Part shown: piece after piece, positions 41,238 through 49,178 of the stretch | Layout of the letters: each line of letters starts with the position of its first letter | How positions within the stretch are numbered: position 1 is the stretch's first letter | Source: Desulforamulus reducens MI-1 | GTDB lineage: Bacteria > Bacillota > Desulfotomaculia > Desulfotomaculales > Desulfotomaculaceae | Assembly: GCF_000016165.1 (NCBI RefSeq) | Contig: NC_009253.1 | Coordinates: 902,332 to 966,331 of the forward strand | Direction of reading: 5' to 3' | Length of the DNA: 64,000 bases | Translations under genes and position numbers: made by a program | Notes under the pieces: model-generated | The model's input: the letters and a program-made list of their open reading frames with translations, nothing else | Told to the model about the DNA's origin: nothing | Databases searched by the model: none

Positions 41238-42791
41238 CACTAGCGTTGCATAAAAACTAATGTATAAATCAAAAGTCAATAAATGGAAAATTGCATTGTA
41301 TTATTTTGTAATAATTTGGTTGTATACACCAATTACCTTATTTCTCTTTGTGCTAAAGGAACAACCACTTAAGAGGTAGTCCTTTATCCACATTTTTCAG
41401 ATCATGTAATTCCTAAGCTATTATCGGGTCGTAAGTTAGATCATCCAGGTGTTCTGCCTCACCTTGTAGTACCTGTACTAACGTAATGTTGTAGACTTTT
41501 TCATGGTCTATACACCGTCGTCCTCTTGAACTTTGGCCTGACTTGAGCTGGAGTTTTCGTACAAACTCAGAGAATTCTATGTAAAGGCATGTGCTAAGCA
41601 ACATCTTAATTTTTAGTAACGGACCCTCGTAACCGGTTTTCATTTTAAGCAATATCATTAAACAGTAGGTAATCAGCGCTATCAGTAATTGGTTTTCCAC
41701 AGCCTGCTGGCTTAGACCATAGAAGTGTTTTACACAGAGATGTTGTTTGATCCACTTAAAGAATAATTCGATTTGCCAGCGGTAGCGATATATATAGCTT
41801 ATTTCCTCGGCACTTAACTCATAGTCATTGGTAATGATAATTACAGGCTTACCTTCGGTATCCTCTGTTTCTATTAGCCGCAAGGGGTATTGCATCTTGG
41901 TTATGCCGTCTTTGCCTAAGATTACCTTTTGGTCTTTTTTGATTAAGCTATCTGGGTTTGTTGGAAATTCCTCTAATGTTTCAACTATTGCATTACTCTT
42001 TAGACGACTAACAAATCTGGTACCGTTATTACAATATTTGTCGAATTTCTTGTAATCCAGGTAGCCACGGTCAAAAACGTTTAGGGCATCTTCTTCTACA
42101 ACCAAGGCATCCATTTGTGTTTTGTCAGCAGGTTTGGCCGGTTTAATTATTGCTTTGTCTGGTAGAACCCCTTGTTCAAACAGTTGGATACGGAGGTGTA
42201 ATTTAACTCCGCTTTTGGTTTTTCTGAACTCTGCCCATCTATATCGGGAAAGACAAAGGCTTATGGTTGAAGAGTCTATCAGATAAATACGACCTAATTC
42301 ATGCCTTATGGATTTAAAACCGATTTGGGTTCCAAACTGATGGACTATATCAGAAAACAGAGACTGAATTAATTCAGGAGATAACTCTCTTAATTTACGG
42401 GATAACTGTGAAGCACTAATTGAATCTAAACCTACTGCTGATCTAAAATTATCATTGTTCAAGCTGTTACTGATATGGCGTAGACCTTTAAGTTGCTCTA
42501 ACTGTGCATAGGAAATCATTTGAATTAGTTTGACAACGGTTAACTTCTTCGTGTAAGCATCAACTTCTGATTCTTTGACATTGCTTAAAAATTTTTCATT
42601 ATAAATTGCTTGAAATAGTTGATTATATGTGGATTTACTGGTATCCTTGTCCATGCGTGTTCTCCTTATTTTTGAGATTATGGACAGGACTACCTATTAT
42701 ATCTCAATTATAAGGAGATTTTTTATTTATTCGTAGACAAAATATTCCATTATACTTGACAAAACAAAAATTTTTTTATGCAACACTAGTG
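41238..42791 (-). mobile_element. IS4-family insertion sequence, copy 3
   Basis: 1554 bp with the same ends as copies 1 and 2. A 9-bp duplication AGACCAAAT lies on each side (41229-41237 and 42792-42800). It interrupts the GVVNTG-motif membrane-protein gene. Confidence 0.92.
41413..42654 (-). CDS. IS4-family DDE transposase, copy 3
   Basis: 413 residues, the same translation as copy 2 (28760-30001), with the complete DDE and YRYRWQIELFFKW signature. The identity of copies 2 and 3, each with a perfect target duplication, shows that both are recent. Confidence 0.92.
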   Translation of the reverse strand: MDKDTSKSTYNQLFQAIYNEKFLSNVKESEVDAYTKKLTVVKLIQMISYAQLEQLKGLRHISNSLNNDNFRSAVGLDSISASQLSRKLRELSPELIQSLFSDIVHQFGTQIGFKSIRHELGRIYLIDSSTISLCLSRYRWAEFRKTKSGVKLHLRIQLFEQGVLPDKAIIKPAKPADKTQMDALVVEEDALNVFDRGYLDYKKFDKYCNNGTRFVSRLKSNAIVETLEEFPTNPDSLIKKDQKVILGKDGITKMQYPLRLIETEDTEGKPVIIITNDYELSAEEISYIYRYRWQIELFFKWIKQHLCVKHFYGLSQQAVENQLLIALITYCLMILLKMKTGYEGPLLKIKMLLSTCLYIEFSEFVRKLQLKSGQSSRGRRCIDHEKVYNITLVQVLQGEAEHLDDLTYDPIIA

Positions 42792-43123
42792 AGACCAAAT
42801 AGAATAGGGTTTACCGATCATTTGACCAACCCATATTTGTGATATGTTGGAAATTTGGATAAGAGATTGTTCAGTCTTAAATACATTACGTTGTATATCT
42901 AAAACGACATTTTCTAAAACCTTATTTTGTTCAGAGAACTTATCAGTAATCATAAATACACCTACCTATCTTTTTGATCTCCATTAACGTCTTCTTACCC
43001 TTTTGACCTTTAGCTCAGTATGTTTTGGATATTTTTTAATATGGCAACGCTAATTTGTTCCCCCTTCCCTGCAAATCTCCGTAATCTGGTTTTAAGGGTT
43101 TTATTTTGATACAATAGTTAAGC

Positions 43124-43139
43124 GTTCACTCGGGTGAAC
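43124..43139. repeat. 16-bp palindrome, variant copy P7
   Basis: GTTCACTCGGGTGAAC, still a near-perfect hairpin but with CGGG in the middle. It lies 170 bp upstream of the GVVNTG-motif gene (minus strand). The surrounding 42954-43304 has no gene: the immA expected here has been lost. Confidence 0.6.
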
Positions 43140-43304
43140 GAATTAGTTTTTCTAGAAGTTGATGGCGTTTAATTATACCCATTTAATTTCCTATCATTAT
43201 TAATTCTGTAATATATTTGAAAAGGGTTATAAACCAGAAAACTACCACGATTAGTGGTAGAGATCGAAAAATATCTATTTATGTCGAAAGTCCTAAAAAC
43301 CACA

Positions 43305-43341
43305 GAAACTACTATCCCCGCACACTGGGTATAGTAGTTTC
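43305..43341 (-). terminator. Terminator of long XRE gene, module 2a
   Basis: GAAACTACTATCCC (43305-43318) pairs with GGGTATAGTAGTTTC (43327-43341). Confidence 0.65.
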
Positions 43342-43895
43342 TTTATTTCTTGTGTTTCCTATTTTTTTGTTGTTCAGCAAGCTTAAATGCAAGCTCAATA
43401 TCCTCCACTTCTTCTTGGGTGGGGATGTGAGCGAACCGGTTGCCCTGGTAGCTGGCTGCTATAACCTCATTATTTTCGTAATCTAGGTCCTCATCAGCCG
43501 GTAGCTTTTCTTTAATTAATTCTAATATCTCAATCCTATCCTCCAACGAAAGGGGGACACCGGCTGCGGATAGGACGGTGTCTTTTCTGCCAAATACGTC
43601 TAAGAGGTCGATATGTAAAACTCCAGAAGCAGATTCTCTATTGGCAATAGTTGATAACGATTTTTTGGCTGCCAATTCAAGTTCTTCATTAGTTAATGAG
43701 AATTCAGTAGCAATATTTTTAATCAGTGAAACCTGAGACGGCTTTAGGTTTTGAACTTCATTAACAAGACTGTTTATGTCGCTAGAATAGGGACTTGGCA
43801 TAAAACCTTCGTTAAAAAATTCTGCTACCGACAACCCAAGTCCACTGCAAATACGTTCAATTACATCGAAAGTGGGTTGACGTTGGCCACTTTCT
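43324..43895. repeat. 572-bp tandem repeat of 44324-44895
   Basis: The two tracts, exactly 1000 bp apart, carry the C-terminal two thirds of two long XRE genes and differ at only a few bases. Past 43895/44895 (at the codons for SGQRQPT) similarity falls sharply until both resume at the fourth codon or so of the small XRE genes (44157/45155). Confidence 0.85.
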
Positions 43896-43999
43896 ACATA
43901 GCTTAAATGTGATTGAGCAACTCCGGAACGTCTGGATAACTCATTCATACTTAAGCCCTGATATGTTCTCAATTTTTTTATTCTACTACCTATATCCAT
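43343..43999 (-). CDS. Long XRE-family regulator, module 2a
   Basis: 218 residues from ATG 43999, chosen for TTAGGAG upstream. Helix-turn-helix: IKKLRTYQGLSMNELSRRSG, VAQSHLSYVESGQRQPT. The rest (ICSGLGLSVAEFFNEGFMP, then DLLDVFGRKDTVLSAAG and the acidic end) is nearly identical to module 2b. Only the DNA-binding head and operator differ, so the two repressors should have different targets. Divergent from a small XRE gene that has lost its end. Confidence 0.85.
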   Translation of the reverse strand: MDIGSRIKKLRTYQGLSMNELSRRSGVAQSHLSYVESGQRQPTFDVIERICSGLGLSVAEFFNEGFMPSPYSSDINSLVNEVQNLKPSQVSLIKNIATEFSLTNEELELAAKKSLSTIANRESASGVLHIDLLDVFGRKDTVLSAAGVPLSLEDRIEILELIKEKLPADEDLDYENNEVIAASYQGNRFAHIPTQEEVEDIELAFKLAEQQKNRKHKK

Positions 44000-44076
44000 G
44001 AATTTACTCCTAACAGAGGTCAATCTGTATAAAGATTATAACATAAAAAAATTACCATTAATTATATGCATGCAGA

Positions 44077-44105
44077 TTGACAAGCGTTCTATATACGTAT
44101 AAGAT
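44077..44105 (+). promoter_or_regulatory. Promoter of small XRE gene, module 2a
   Basis: TTGACA (44077-44082), 17-bp spacer, TAAGAT (44100-44105). The spacer holds CTATATACGTATAAG, a palindromic core (ATACGTAT) that is likely the module's own operator; a second near copy (TTATATGCATGCA) lies at 44062-44074. Confidence 0.6.
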
Positions 44106-44144
44106 AATATCAATTGAGATAACTAGGGAGGGGTGAAAGTTTTT

Positions 44145-44323
44145 GTGTTGGCAACAAACCTTAAACAACTAAGAGAACAAAAAGGTCTTTCTCAAAATCA
44201 GTTAGCAAAGCTAGCCAATGTTCCTCAATCGGCTATTCATTATATTGAAAATGGGGAACGGAACCCTGGATTACAAACAGTAGAGAAATTAGCCGATGGT
44301 CTTGGTGTAACGCTATCAAAATT
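44145..44323 (+). pseudogene. Small XRE regulator truncated at its end, module 2a
   Basis: GTG 44145 follows GGGAGGGGTG. It encodes NLKQLREQKGLSQNQLAKLA, VPQSAIHYIENGERNPGLQ and so on up to LGVTLSKL, identical to the small XRE of module 2b. Then it jumps into the terminator of module 2b, and the frame continues antisense to the next gene. The joint marks the unequal recombination that made the tandem repeat. The helix-turn-helix is whole, so a product could still work. Confidence 0.7.
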
Positions 44324-44342
44324 ACTGGGTATAGTAGTTTCT

Positions 44343-44999
44343 TTATTTCTTGTGTTTCCTATTTTTTTGTTGTTCAGCAAGCTTAAATGCAAGCTCAATA
44401 TCCTCCGCTTCTTCTTGGGTGGGGATGTGAGCGAACCGGTTGCCCTGGTAGCTGGCTGCTATAACCTCATTATTTTCGTAATCTAGGTCCTCATCAGCCG
44501 GTAGCTTTTCTTTAATTAATTCTAATATCTCAATCCTATCCTCCAACGAAAGGGGGACACCGGCTGCGGATAGGACGGTGTCTTTTCTGCCAAATACGTC
44601 TAAGAGGTCGATATGTAAAACTCCAGAAGCAGATTCTCTATTGGCAATAGTTGATAACGATTTTTTGGCTGCCAATTCAAGTTCTTCATTAGTTACTGAG
44701 AATTCAGTAGCAATATTTTTAATCAGTGAAACCTGAGACGGCTTTAGGTTTTGAACTTCATTAACAAGACTATTTATGTCGCTAGAATAGGGACATGGCA
44801 TAAAACCTTCGTTAAAAAATTCTGCTACCGACAACCCAAGTCCACTGCAAATACGTTCAATTACATCGAAAGTGGGTTGACGTTGGCCACTTTCTATATA
44901 ACTAAGAGAAGACTGCCCTACGCCTGAACGTCGGGAAAGCTCGTTCATACTTAATCCTTGTTGTGTTCTAAGTATTCTTATCCGGGCGCCAATATCCAT
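44343..44999 (-). CDS. Long XRE-family regulator, module 2b
   Basis: 218 residues from ATG 44999 (GAGGGAG upstream). Helix-turn-helix: IRILRTQQGLSMNELSRRSG, VGQSSLSYIESGQRQPT. The remainder is almost the same as module 2a. The third helix (QSSLSYIE against QSHLSYVE) and the operator differ. It probably represses the small XRE gene at 45143 and itself. No immA gene directly follows; module 2a lies downstream. Confidence 0.85.
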   Translation of the reverse strand: MDIGARIRILRTQQGLSMNELSRRSGVGQSSLSYIESGQRQPTFDVIERICSGLGLSVAEFFNEGFMPCPYSSDINSLVNEVQNLKPSQVSLIKNIATEFSVTNEELELAAKKSLSTIANRESASGVLHIDLLDVFGRKDTVLSAAGVPLSLEDRIEILELIKEKLPADEDLDYENNEVIAASYQGNRFAHIPTQEEAEDIELAFKLAEQQKNRKHKK

Positions 45000-45075
45000 A
45001 ATATACTCCCTCAAGGTATTATCCTTATTCGGATTATAACATAAAAGATAGGGAAACGATTATCCTAAAACGGGG

Positions 45076-45104
45076 TTGACTACCTATCCTATATAGGATA
45101 AAAT
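45076..45104 (+). promoter_or_regulatory. Promoter and operator of small XRE gene, module 2b
   Basis: TTGACT (45076-45081), 17-bp spacer, TAAAAT (45099-45104). The perfect palindrome TATCCTATATAGGATA (45085-45100) fills the spacer. Half-sites recur at 45060-45067 (TTATCCTA) and 45117-45122 (AGGATA). A repressor bound here would block RNA polymerase. Confidence 0.75.
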
Positions 45105-45142
45105 TTTATCAATAGAAGGATAGGTCTGGAGGTGACTTATTT

Positions 45143-45346
45143 TTGCTGGCAGTAAACCTTAAACAACTAAGAGAACAAAAAGGTCTTTCTCAAAATCAGT
45201 TAGCAAAGCTAGCCAATGTTCCTCAATCGGCTATTCACTATATTGAAAATGGGGAACGGAACCCTGGATTACAAACAGTAGAGAAATTAGCCGATGGTCT
45301 TGGTGTAACGCTATCAAAATTAGTCGAAAGCAAAGAAAGTCAATAA
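45143..45346 (+). CDS. Small XRE-family regulator, module 2b
   Basis: 67 residues, TTG start after GGAGGTGAC. A single helix-turn-helix, LREQKGLSQNQLAKLANVPQ, then SAIHYIENGERNPGLQTVEK and a short tail LSKLVESKESQ. Except for the first residues it is identical to module 2a, although the promoters differ. Divergent partner of the long XRE at 44343. Confidence 0.8.
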   Translation: MLAVNLKQLREQKGLSQNQLAKLANVPQSAIHYIENGERNPGLQTVEKLADGLGVTLSKLVESKESQ

Positions 45347-45534
45347 ACTCTGATAGAGTGAACAGTATTGGAATGCAGCCTTCTAGATGACGATAAATTG
45401 TTAAGAGGATGATCAATCAGCTATAGCCGCAGGAGAATAAGACAATAACAAACCAAGCCTCTCCAGCATCAAAGTATAGAAAGGCTAGGATATAAGTTTC
45501 CTACAAATTTTACCATAAAAACAGTGAAATTTCT

Positions 45535-45745
45535 GTCAAAAGCCGTCGCAGAGTCCAGAAAGGATGAAAATGAATAGAGAAAAGGCTACATCGCCAGGCG
45601 ATGCCTAGGTGTAAAAAGGGCATCTGGTTAACCACCACATTTATGAGAATGACTACATTAATTATTAGGTTTGCCTTGTTGCCAGTCTGCGTCCGGACAC
45701 CTTGGGTATATGTCAATTATGCTTTGAGCCTACCTGGGCAGGTAA
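45535..45745 (+). pseudogene. Decayed remnant of the conserved tract with a broken hammerhead
   Basis: GCAGAGTCCAGAAAGGATGAAAA (split here: GCAGAGTCCAG, AAAGGATGAAAA, 45548-45570) resembles the hammerhead core with the CTGATGA damaged and stem II mispaired. It is fused to pieces of the 49480-type gene (AATGAATAGAGAAAAGGCTA, then GCGTCCGGACACCTTGG at 45689). Nothing here is open; the 45347-45771 stretch is decayed module DNA. Confidence 0.5.
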
Positions 45746-45754
45746 CCTTACATA

Positions 45755-46005
45755 TAAGGTTAGTAGTTTCTTTATTCTGACTGGTTATTATTGCTTTGGT
45801 CTTTTCTCTTTTGCTCCATCGCTGCTTTTATAGCCCTTTGAATGTCTTCAGCCTCTTCTGGAGTGGGTAGATGAAATAACTGGTCACCTTCGTAGCTGGC
45901 TACAAGAACTTCGTCATCTTCGTTAGTTGGTGTTTCTTCTTGGGAAAGGATATCTCTTAAAGCCTCTAGGATCTGAATTCTTTCTTCTAATGATATAGGC
46001 TTACC
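45755..46005. repeat. 251-bp direct repeat of 32393-32643
   Basis: Second copy of the shared 3' end of the long XRE genes of modules 1 and 3, ending sharply after TTACC at 46005. Confidence 0.8.
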
Positions 46006-46404
46006 GGCCAGTGTTAGAGATTTGTTTTTTGAAGTAAATAGATCTAATAATTCACTGCTTAAATCCTTTGATGTAGCTTTATTAAGTTGCTGATTAGTTA
46101 ATGAAAATTCGGCAATAATATTTCTTATTAAAGTAACTTGGGTAGAGCGCAAATTTTTCAAGTCTGTGACCAAGTCTTTGATATTATCAGGTACAGTAAA
46201 ATTTTTATTATCTTCGGAAAAGAAATCTGCAAGTGTGAGACCCAAGGCAGTAATAATACGTTCAAGTACGTCAAAAGTTGGCATCTGCTGCCCTGATTCA
46301 ATACGACTTAATGTACTCTGCGCAATATCGGCACGCTTAGCTACCATGTTCATGCTGATATTCTGTTGTTCCCGCATTGACTTTAGTCTCTGACCAAGTT
46401 TCAT
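45772..46404 (-). CDS. Long XRE-family regulator, module 3
   Basis: 210 residues. Helix-turn-helix: LKSMREQQNISMNMVAKRAD, IAQSTLSRIESGQQMPT. The middle (TVPDNIKDLVTDLKNLRSTQ) differs from module 1, while the last part from LEERIQILEALRDIL onward is identical to module 1. It faces the small XRE gene at 46540 over a 130-bp operator region. The ATG follows GGATGATGAAAA on the minus strand. Confidence 0.85.
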   Translation of the reverse strand: MKLGQRLKSMREQQNISMNMVAKRADIAQSTLSRIESGQQMPTFDVLERIITALGLTLADFFSEDNKNFTVPDNIKDLVTDLKNLRSTQVTLIRNIIAEFSLTNQQLNKATSKDLSSELLDLFTSKNKSLTLAGKPISLEERIQILEALRDILSQEETPTNEDDEVLVASYEGDQLFHLPTPEEAEDIQRAIKAAMEQKRKDQSNNNQSE

Positions 46405-46478
46405 TTTTCATCATCCTAAAAAATATGCTTATTTGCATTATAACTTATATTTTTTTAACATAATTATGTTAATACGCA

Positions 46479-46507
46479 TTGACCTCTAATGCGTATTAGC
46501 ATAAAAT
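46479..46507 (+). promoter_or_regulatory. Promoter and operator of small XRE gene, module 3
   Basis: TTGACC (46479-46484), 17-bp spacer, TAAAAT (46502-46507). The spacer holds TAATGCGTATTAGCAT; related sequences AATACGCATT (46471-46480) and TATTTGCAT lie on either side. These are likely operator sites private to this pair. Confidence 0.7.
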
Positions 46508-46539
46508 GAATATAGGTATTTGCATAGGGGGTGTTGCTT

Positions 46540-46764
46540 ATGGGGATTGGAGAGAATGTTATAAAACTGCGTGAGGCTAAAAATTGGTCACAACAAGATT
46601 TAGAGGAAGCATCCAAAGTTCCGCAGTCTTCAATATCTCGTATCGAAAAAGGGTTGTTACGCAATCCAGGCGTCGAGACTGTTCGCAAACTCGCCACAGC
46701 TCTGAACGTTAGTGTAGCCGAACTGCTGGAAGAAGAAACCTCAGCCAAGGCAGTCGGAGAATAA
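46540..46764 (+). CDS. Small XRE-family regulator, module 3
   Basis: 74 residues from ATG 46540, which has GGGGGTG upstream. Helix-turn-helix: VIKLREAKNWSQQDLEEASK, VPQSSISRIEKGLLRNPG, with an acidic end LLEEETSAKAVGE. It differs from the small XRE proteins of the other modules. The downstream DNA is the 1-kb repeat with the hammerhead. Confidence 0.8.
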   Translation: MGIGENVIKLREAKNWSQQDLEEASKVPQSSISRIEKGLLRNPGVETVRKLATALNVSVAELLEEETSAKAVGE

Positions 46765-47228
46765 GACAACAATAAACCAGACCCTTTGGCTATTGTTCAG
46801 AAAAGGGTAGGTGTATCTACAAATTTTACCATATATTAATTAAATATTCTGTAAAAGCGTGTCGTTCGCTAGGTAGGGGTTAGTCTAAGGGGGTGCTCTA
46901 AATGGAAACACCGAGTCCGGACACCTTGGGTATATGTCAATTATACTTTGAGCCTACCTGGGCAGGTTCCTCATATCAGATGTACACTCTCTTCATCAGG
47001 AGTGATTAATGCGGCAATCACCGGCCTTTAGGCAAGAAACCCCTCAGGAATCTAGCCCTTTCAAAAATGAATAGAGAAAAGGCTACATGCAGCATATTTA
47101 TAGTTGAAAAAGATTGTTTTAGTAGTCTGCTCACTAAGGGTATTAAAAATGTACTAATAGCAATAGATGTTTTTAAATCAATTTCTAGCAAGATATTATA
47201 ACCCCTTTCGGTAAAGAAGGTGGATATT

Positions 47229-47363
47229 ATGGAGATGGAAAGTATATTTGAAAATGTTAATTCGATTATTGTGGATTATCCTATAATTGTAGTTTTTCTA
47301 TGTCTCTTCTTAATAGCAATAATTTATGTTTTGATACAGGCAAGCAAAGATCCACCAAGCTAA
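47229..47363 (+). CDS. Small single-helix membrane protein, 44 aa (second copy)
   Basis: Same protein as at 33851-33985: MEMESIFENVNSIIV, one membrane helix and the polar end QASKDPPS. A ribosome site (AAGAAGGTGG) precedes it. Preservation of the frame in both copies supports a real gene. Confidence 0.6.
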   Translation: MEMESIFENVNSIIVDYPIIVVFLCLFLIAIIYVLIQASKDPPS

Positions 47364-47486
47364 GTTGGCTTTAGGTTAATTTCGTTGGTGAAACGTTGGT
47401 GAAAAATGAAATTGTACTGTGGTCGGATTAAACAAAATATAAAAATAATGAAATCTGTCTTGATTGCCAGTCAGCCTCTATAAAGA

Positions 47487-47551
47487 ACCCTCCCACTGAT
47501 GAGTCCAGGAAGGACGAAACGGTGGCACTGTAACCGGCTACCGTTTGGGGT
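47487..47551 (+). ncRNA. Hammerhead ribozyme, copy 2
   Basis: Identical in core and stems to 34109-34173: CTGATGA at 47496-47502, GTCC/GGAC stem II, GAAA and stem III CGGT/ACCG. Predicted cleavage is after 47545. It lies between two small membrane-protein genes, 42 nt before the TTG start at 47588. Confidence 0.85.
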
Positions 47552-47587
47552 AATTATGAACCTGTCCAGTAAATTCAAAGGGTGTGC

Positions 47588-47926
47588 TTGAAATTGGAAC
47601 GAAGCACTTTTGATATAATTATTCATTTGTTTTTGTATATATTAAGATTGTTGTTTTTATTCATATTAACATTAACAATATTTTCGGTAATCTTACTTAA
47701 CACTCCATGGTTTATCACAAAATTATTGGATTACTATTCCCTACTAGAAAATATCTCTATAAAAGTGCTTATCGGCTTGTGGTCAATAATCATATATGCA
47801 GAAATAATAATTTTATTTTATATTCTAAGGAAATACGAAAATATTTACTTTGGTAGGGGGGCCGAAAATTTCAAAAATAACTGTATGTTATTGATTGGGA
47901 AATTAAGAATTAAGAATAAAAGGTAA
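47588..47926 (+). CDS. Membrane protein downstream of the hammerhead, 112 aa
   Basis: TTG 47588 follows AAAGGGTG; GTG 47582 is an alternative. Two to three membrane helices (IIHLFLYILRLLFLFILTLT, ITKLLDYYS loop, VLIGLWSIIIYAEIIILFYI) and a basic end (LIGKLRIKNKR). The full version of the gene truncated at 34210-34440. Its mRNA leader would be cut by the hammerhead. It converges with the gene ending at 47910. Confidence 0.55.
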   Translation: MKLERSTFDIIIHLFLYILRLLFLFILTLTIFSVILLNTPWFITKLLDYYSLLENISIKVLIGLWSIIIYAEIIILFYILRKYENIYFGRGAENFKNNCMLLIGKLRIKNKR

Positions 47927-48422
47927 AGATTTTCCCACTAAAGATAAAATAAGCAATAAAAAAGAAAAGAACCTGTCCAAATATACAATATGGGTTTATA
48001 AAACTATCGCAAAACTTATAAAGCTTGAACGAAAAACGGTTATTGCCGGCTATTGGTCGTAGTATCAAAGCCAGCGAATGTGCAAAGGAAACAAATAATA
48101 CGATAAATAGGACTAACAATGCAACAAAGTTGTATGAAGAATGAAAGAAATAGTTACCAATTGCTAATGGTTTGACACCATTACTGTTATCAACCTGACG
48201 GACGCTGTTAAGAAAGTTAAGATAATTTGGGTCACTTACTGATTTAACAAATAACCAGAATTCGTATGTGGCAATTGATAAACATAAAAGGCACCACAGG
48301 CTTAGCCACGAAAAATTTCTATATTTAAACCAGACCACTAGTACAAAGGATAGGATTGAAGCGTCAAAGAAGGCAATTAATGACAAACCTTGTTTGAAAT
48401 ATTTGTTGGAGGTAATTAGCAA
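47910..48422 (-). CDS. Membrane protein, probably the 3' part of a frameshifted gene
   Basis: 170 residues with four hydrophobic helices (ASILSFVLVVWF, LSLWCLLCLSIATYEFWLF, NFVALLVLFIVLFVSF and GQVLFFFIAYFIFSG). Its start overlaps the end of the upstream open frame (48364-48675), and the two frames meet at a run of seven A/T bases (48421-48427). A one-base change there would join both into one protein of about 250 residues. No family recognised. Confidence 0.5.
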   Translation of the reverse strand: MLITSNKYFKQGLSLIAFFDASILSFVLVVWFKYRNFSWLSLWCLLCLSIATYEFWLFVKSVSDPNYLNFLNSVRQVDNSNGVKPLAIGNYFFHSSYNFVALLVLFIVLFVSFAHSLALILRPIAGNNRFSFKLYKFCDSFINPYCIFGQVLFFFIAYFIFSGKIFTFYS

Positions 48423-48675
48423 AAAAATAATTTACGGCAGCCACTATACCAAGCCCAATAATAATAGCTACAAAAGCATCGTCATTAGAGTTAGTTGGGT
48501 GAGGTGAATAATGCTTCGTAGAACGAGAAGGGGAGGGGGAGTCCCTCATCTTTAAATTGATTGAAACATCAATTATATGCGAAGAGGCGGTTGTTCTTGA
48601 TGCAAATAGGGCTCCAGTAATTATCCCCGCAATTATACTTATGGAAAAACTCCACAATATTTCTGCAAATGACAT
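48364..48675 (-). CDS. Membrane protein, probably the 5' part of the same gene
   Basis: 103 residues, MSFAEILWSFSISIIAGIIT as a first membrane helix, a polar serine/proline/asparagine-rich middle, and DAFVAIIIGLGIVAAVNYFF as a second helix that leads to the A/T run. The start ATG follows GAAAGGTTGATTT. See the overlapping entry at 47910 for the likely join. Confidence 0.5.
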   Translation of the reverse strand: MSFAEILWSFSISIIAGIITGALFASRTTASSHIIDVSINLKMRDSPSPSRSTKHYSPHPTNSNDDAFVAIIIGLGIVAAVNYFFANYLQQIFQTRFVINCLL

Positions 48676-48742
48676 AATAAATCAACCTTTCAAGTTCCTA
48701 GAAAAATTCAGTATTGATGGCCACCAAATGAGTAGCCGCATA

Positions 48743-49054
48743 TTACTCATTATCCTTTGCCATTTCCCTCATAACCGAAGAAATTAATTCTCTCTGAATA
48801 GGAGTTAATTTTGATGCATGATTAACCAACTGAGCTATATCGGGAGAAAGAGGTTTATTCTCTTCAGAAAAAAATTCTGCAAGAGTTAGACCCAAAGACG
48901 AACAAATACGATCCAAGGAATCAATGGTTGGCTGTTTTTGTCCGGCCTCCAGTTGACTAATGTAAGCTTGAGACAATCCAGATTCTTTGGCTAGTTTGTT
49001 TTTACTCCAGCCAACAGATTTTCTTAACTTTGTAATTTTAAATGAAATATTCAT
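48743..49054 (-). CDS. Long-type XRE regulator, module 4 (shortened)
   Basis: 103 residues from ATG 49054 (GGATGAGGTCT upstream); the open frame extends antisense over the neighbour but is not real there. Helix-turn-helix: ITKLRKSVGWSKNKLAKESG, LSQAYISQLEAGQKQPT, then ICSSLGLTLAEFFSEENKPL. It lacks the long acidic C-terminal region of modules 1-3, ending LTPIQRELISSVMREMAKDNE. Divergent from the small XRE at 49179. Confidence 0.8.
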   Translation of the reverse strand: MNISFKITKLRKSVGWSKNKLAKESGLSQAYISQLEAGQKQPTIDSLDRICSSLGLTLAEFFSEENKPLSPDIAQLVNHASKLTPIQRELISSVMREMAKDNE

Positions 49055-49126
49055 AGACCTCATCCTTGTATTAATAACTATAGTTATCATAACATAAAAA
49101 AATCCCAGTGAATTATAACTATAGTA

Positions 49127-49155
49127 TTGATAAATATTGAAACCATAGTTATAAT
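49127..49155 (+). promoter_or_regulatory. Promoter and operators of small XRE gene, module 4
   Basis: TTGATA (49127-49132), 17-bp spacer, TATAAT (49150-49155). ATTATAACTATAGT (49112-49125) and its inverse ACCATAGTTATAAT (49142-49155) flank the promoter; a third copy, AACTATAGTTATCATAAC, lies at 49076-49093. These are clear operators, different from those of the other modules. Confidence 0.75.
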
Positions 49156-49178
49156 TAATAATAGTTGGGGGTGAACTA

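Larger units (their letters stand above)
40866..42953 (-). pseudogene. GVVNTG-motif membrane protein (DUF6232-like), split by IS4 copy 3
   Basis: The 5' part is 42801-42953 (start ATG 42953 after TAGGTAGGTG; MITDKFSEQNKVLENVVLDI to IGKPYSIW). The 3' part is 40866-41237. Removing the IS and one 9-bp duplication gives a continuous frame through SIWSIILILVGLTF. The protein has two membrane helices, then KKNRYALHIEMNSGGRYILK, a DUF6232-like cytoplasmic domain, and ends with NGVVNTGYVGGGVSNEK. It is the cargo next to palindrome P7. Confidence 0.65.
46771..47816. repeat. 1.05-kb direct repeat of 33394-34438
   Basis: Second copy of the tract with the gene remnant, 44-codon membrane-protein gene, hammerhead and membrane-protein gene start. 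This copy continues without interruption, showing the state before the IS605-family insertion in the other. Confidence 0.9.

Noticed and set aside
43217-43486. Plus-strand open frame of 89 codons
   Set aside because: It is antisense to the conserved end of the long XRE gene and its terminator; the same shadow recurs at 44324-44486.
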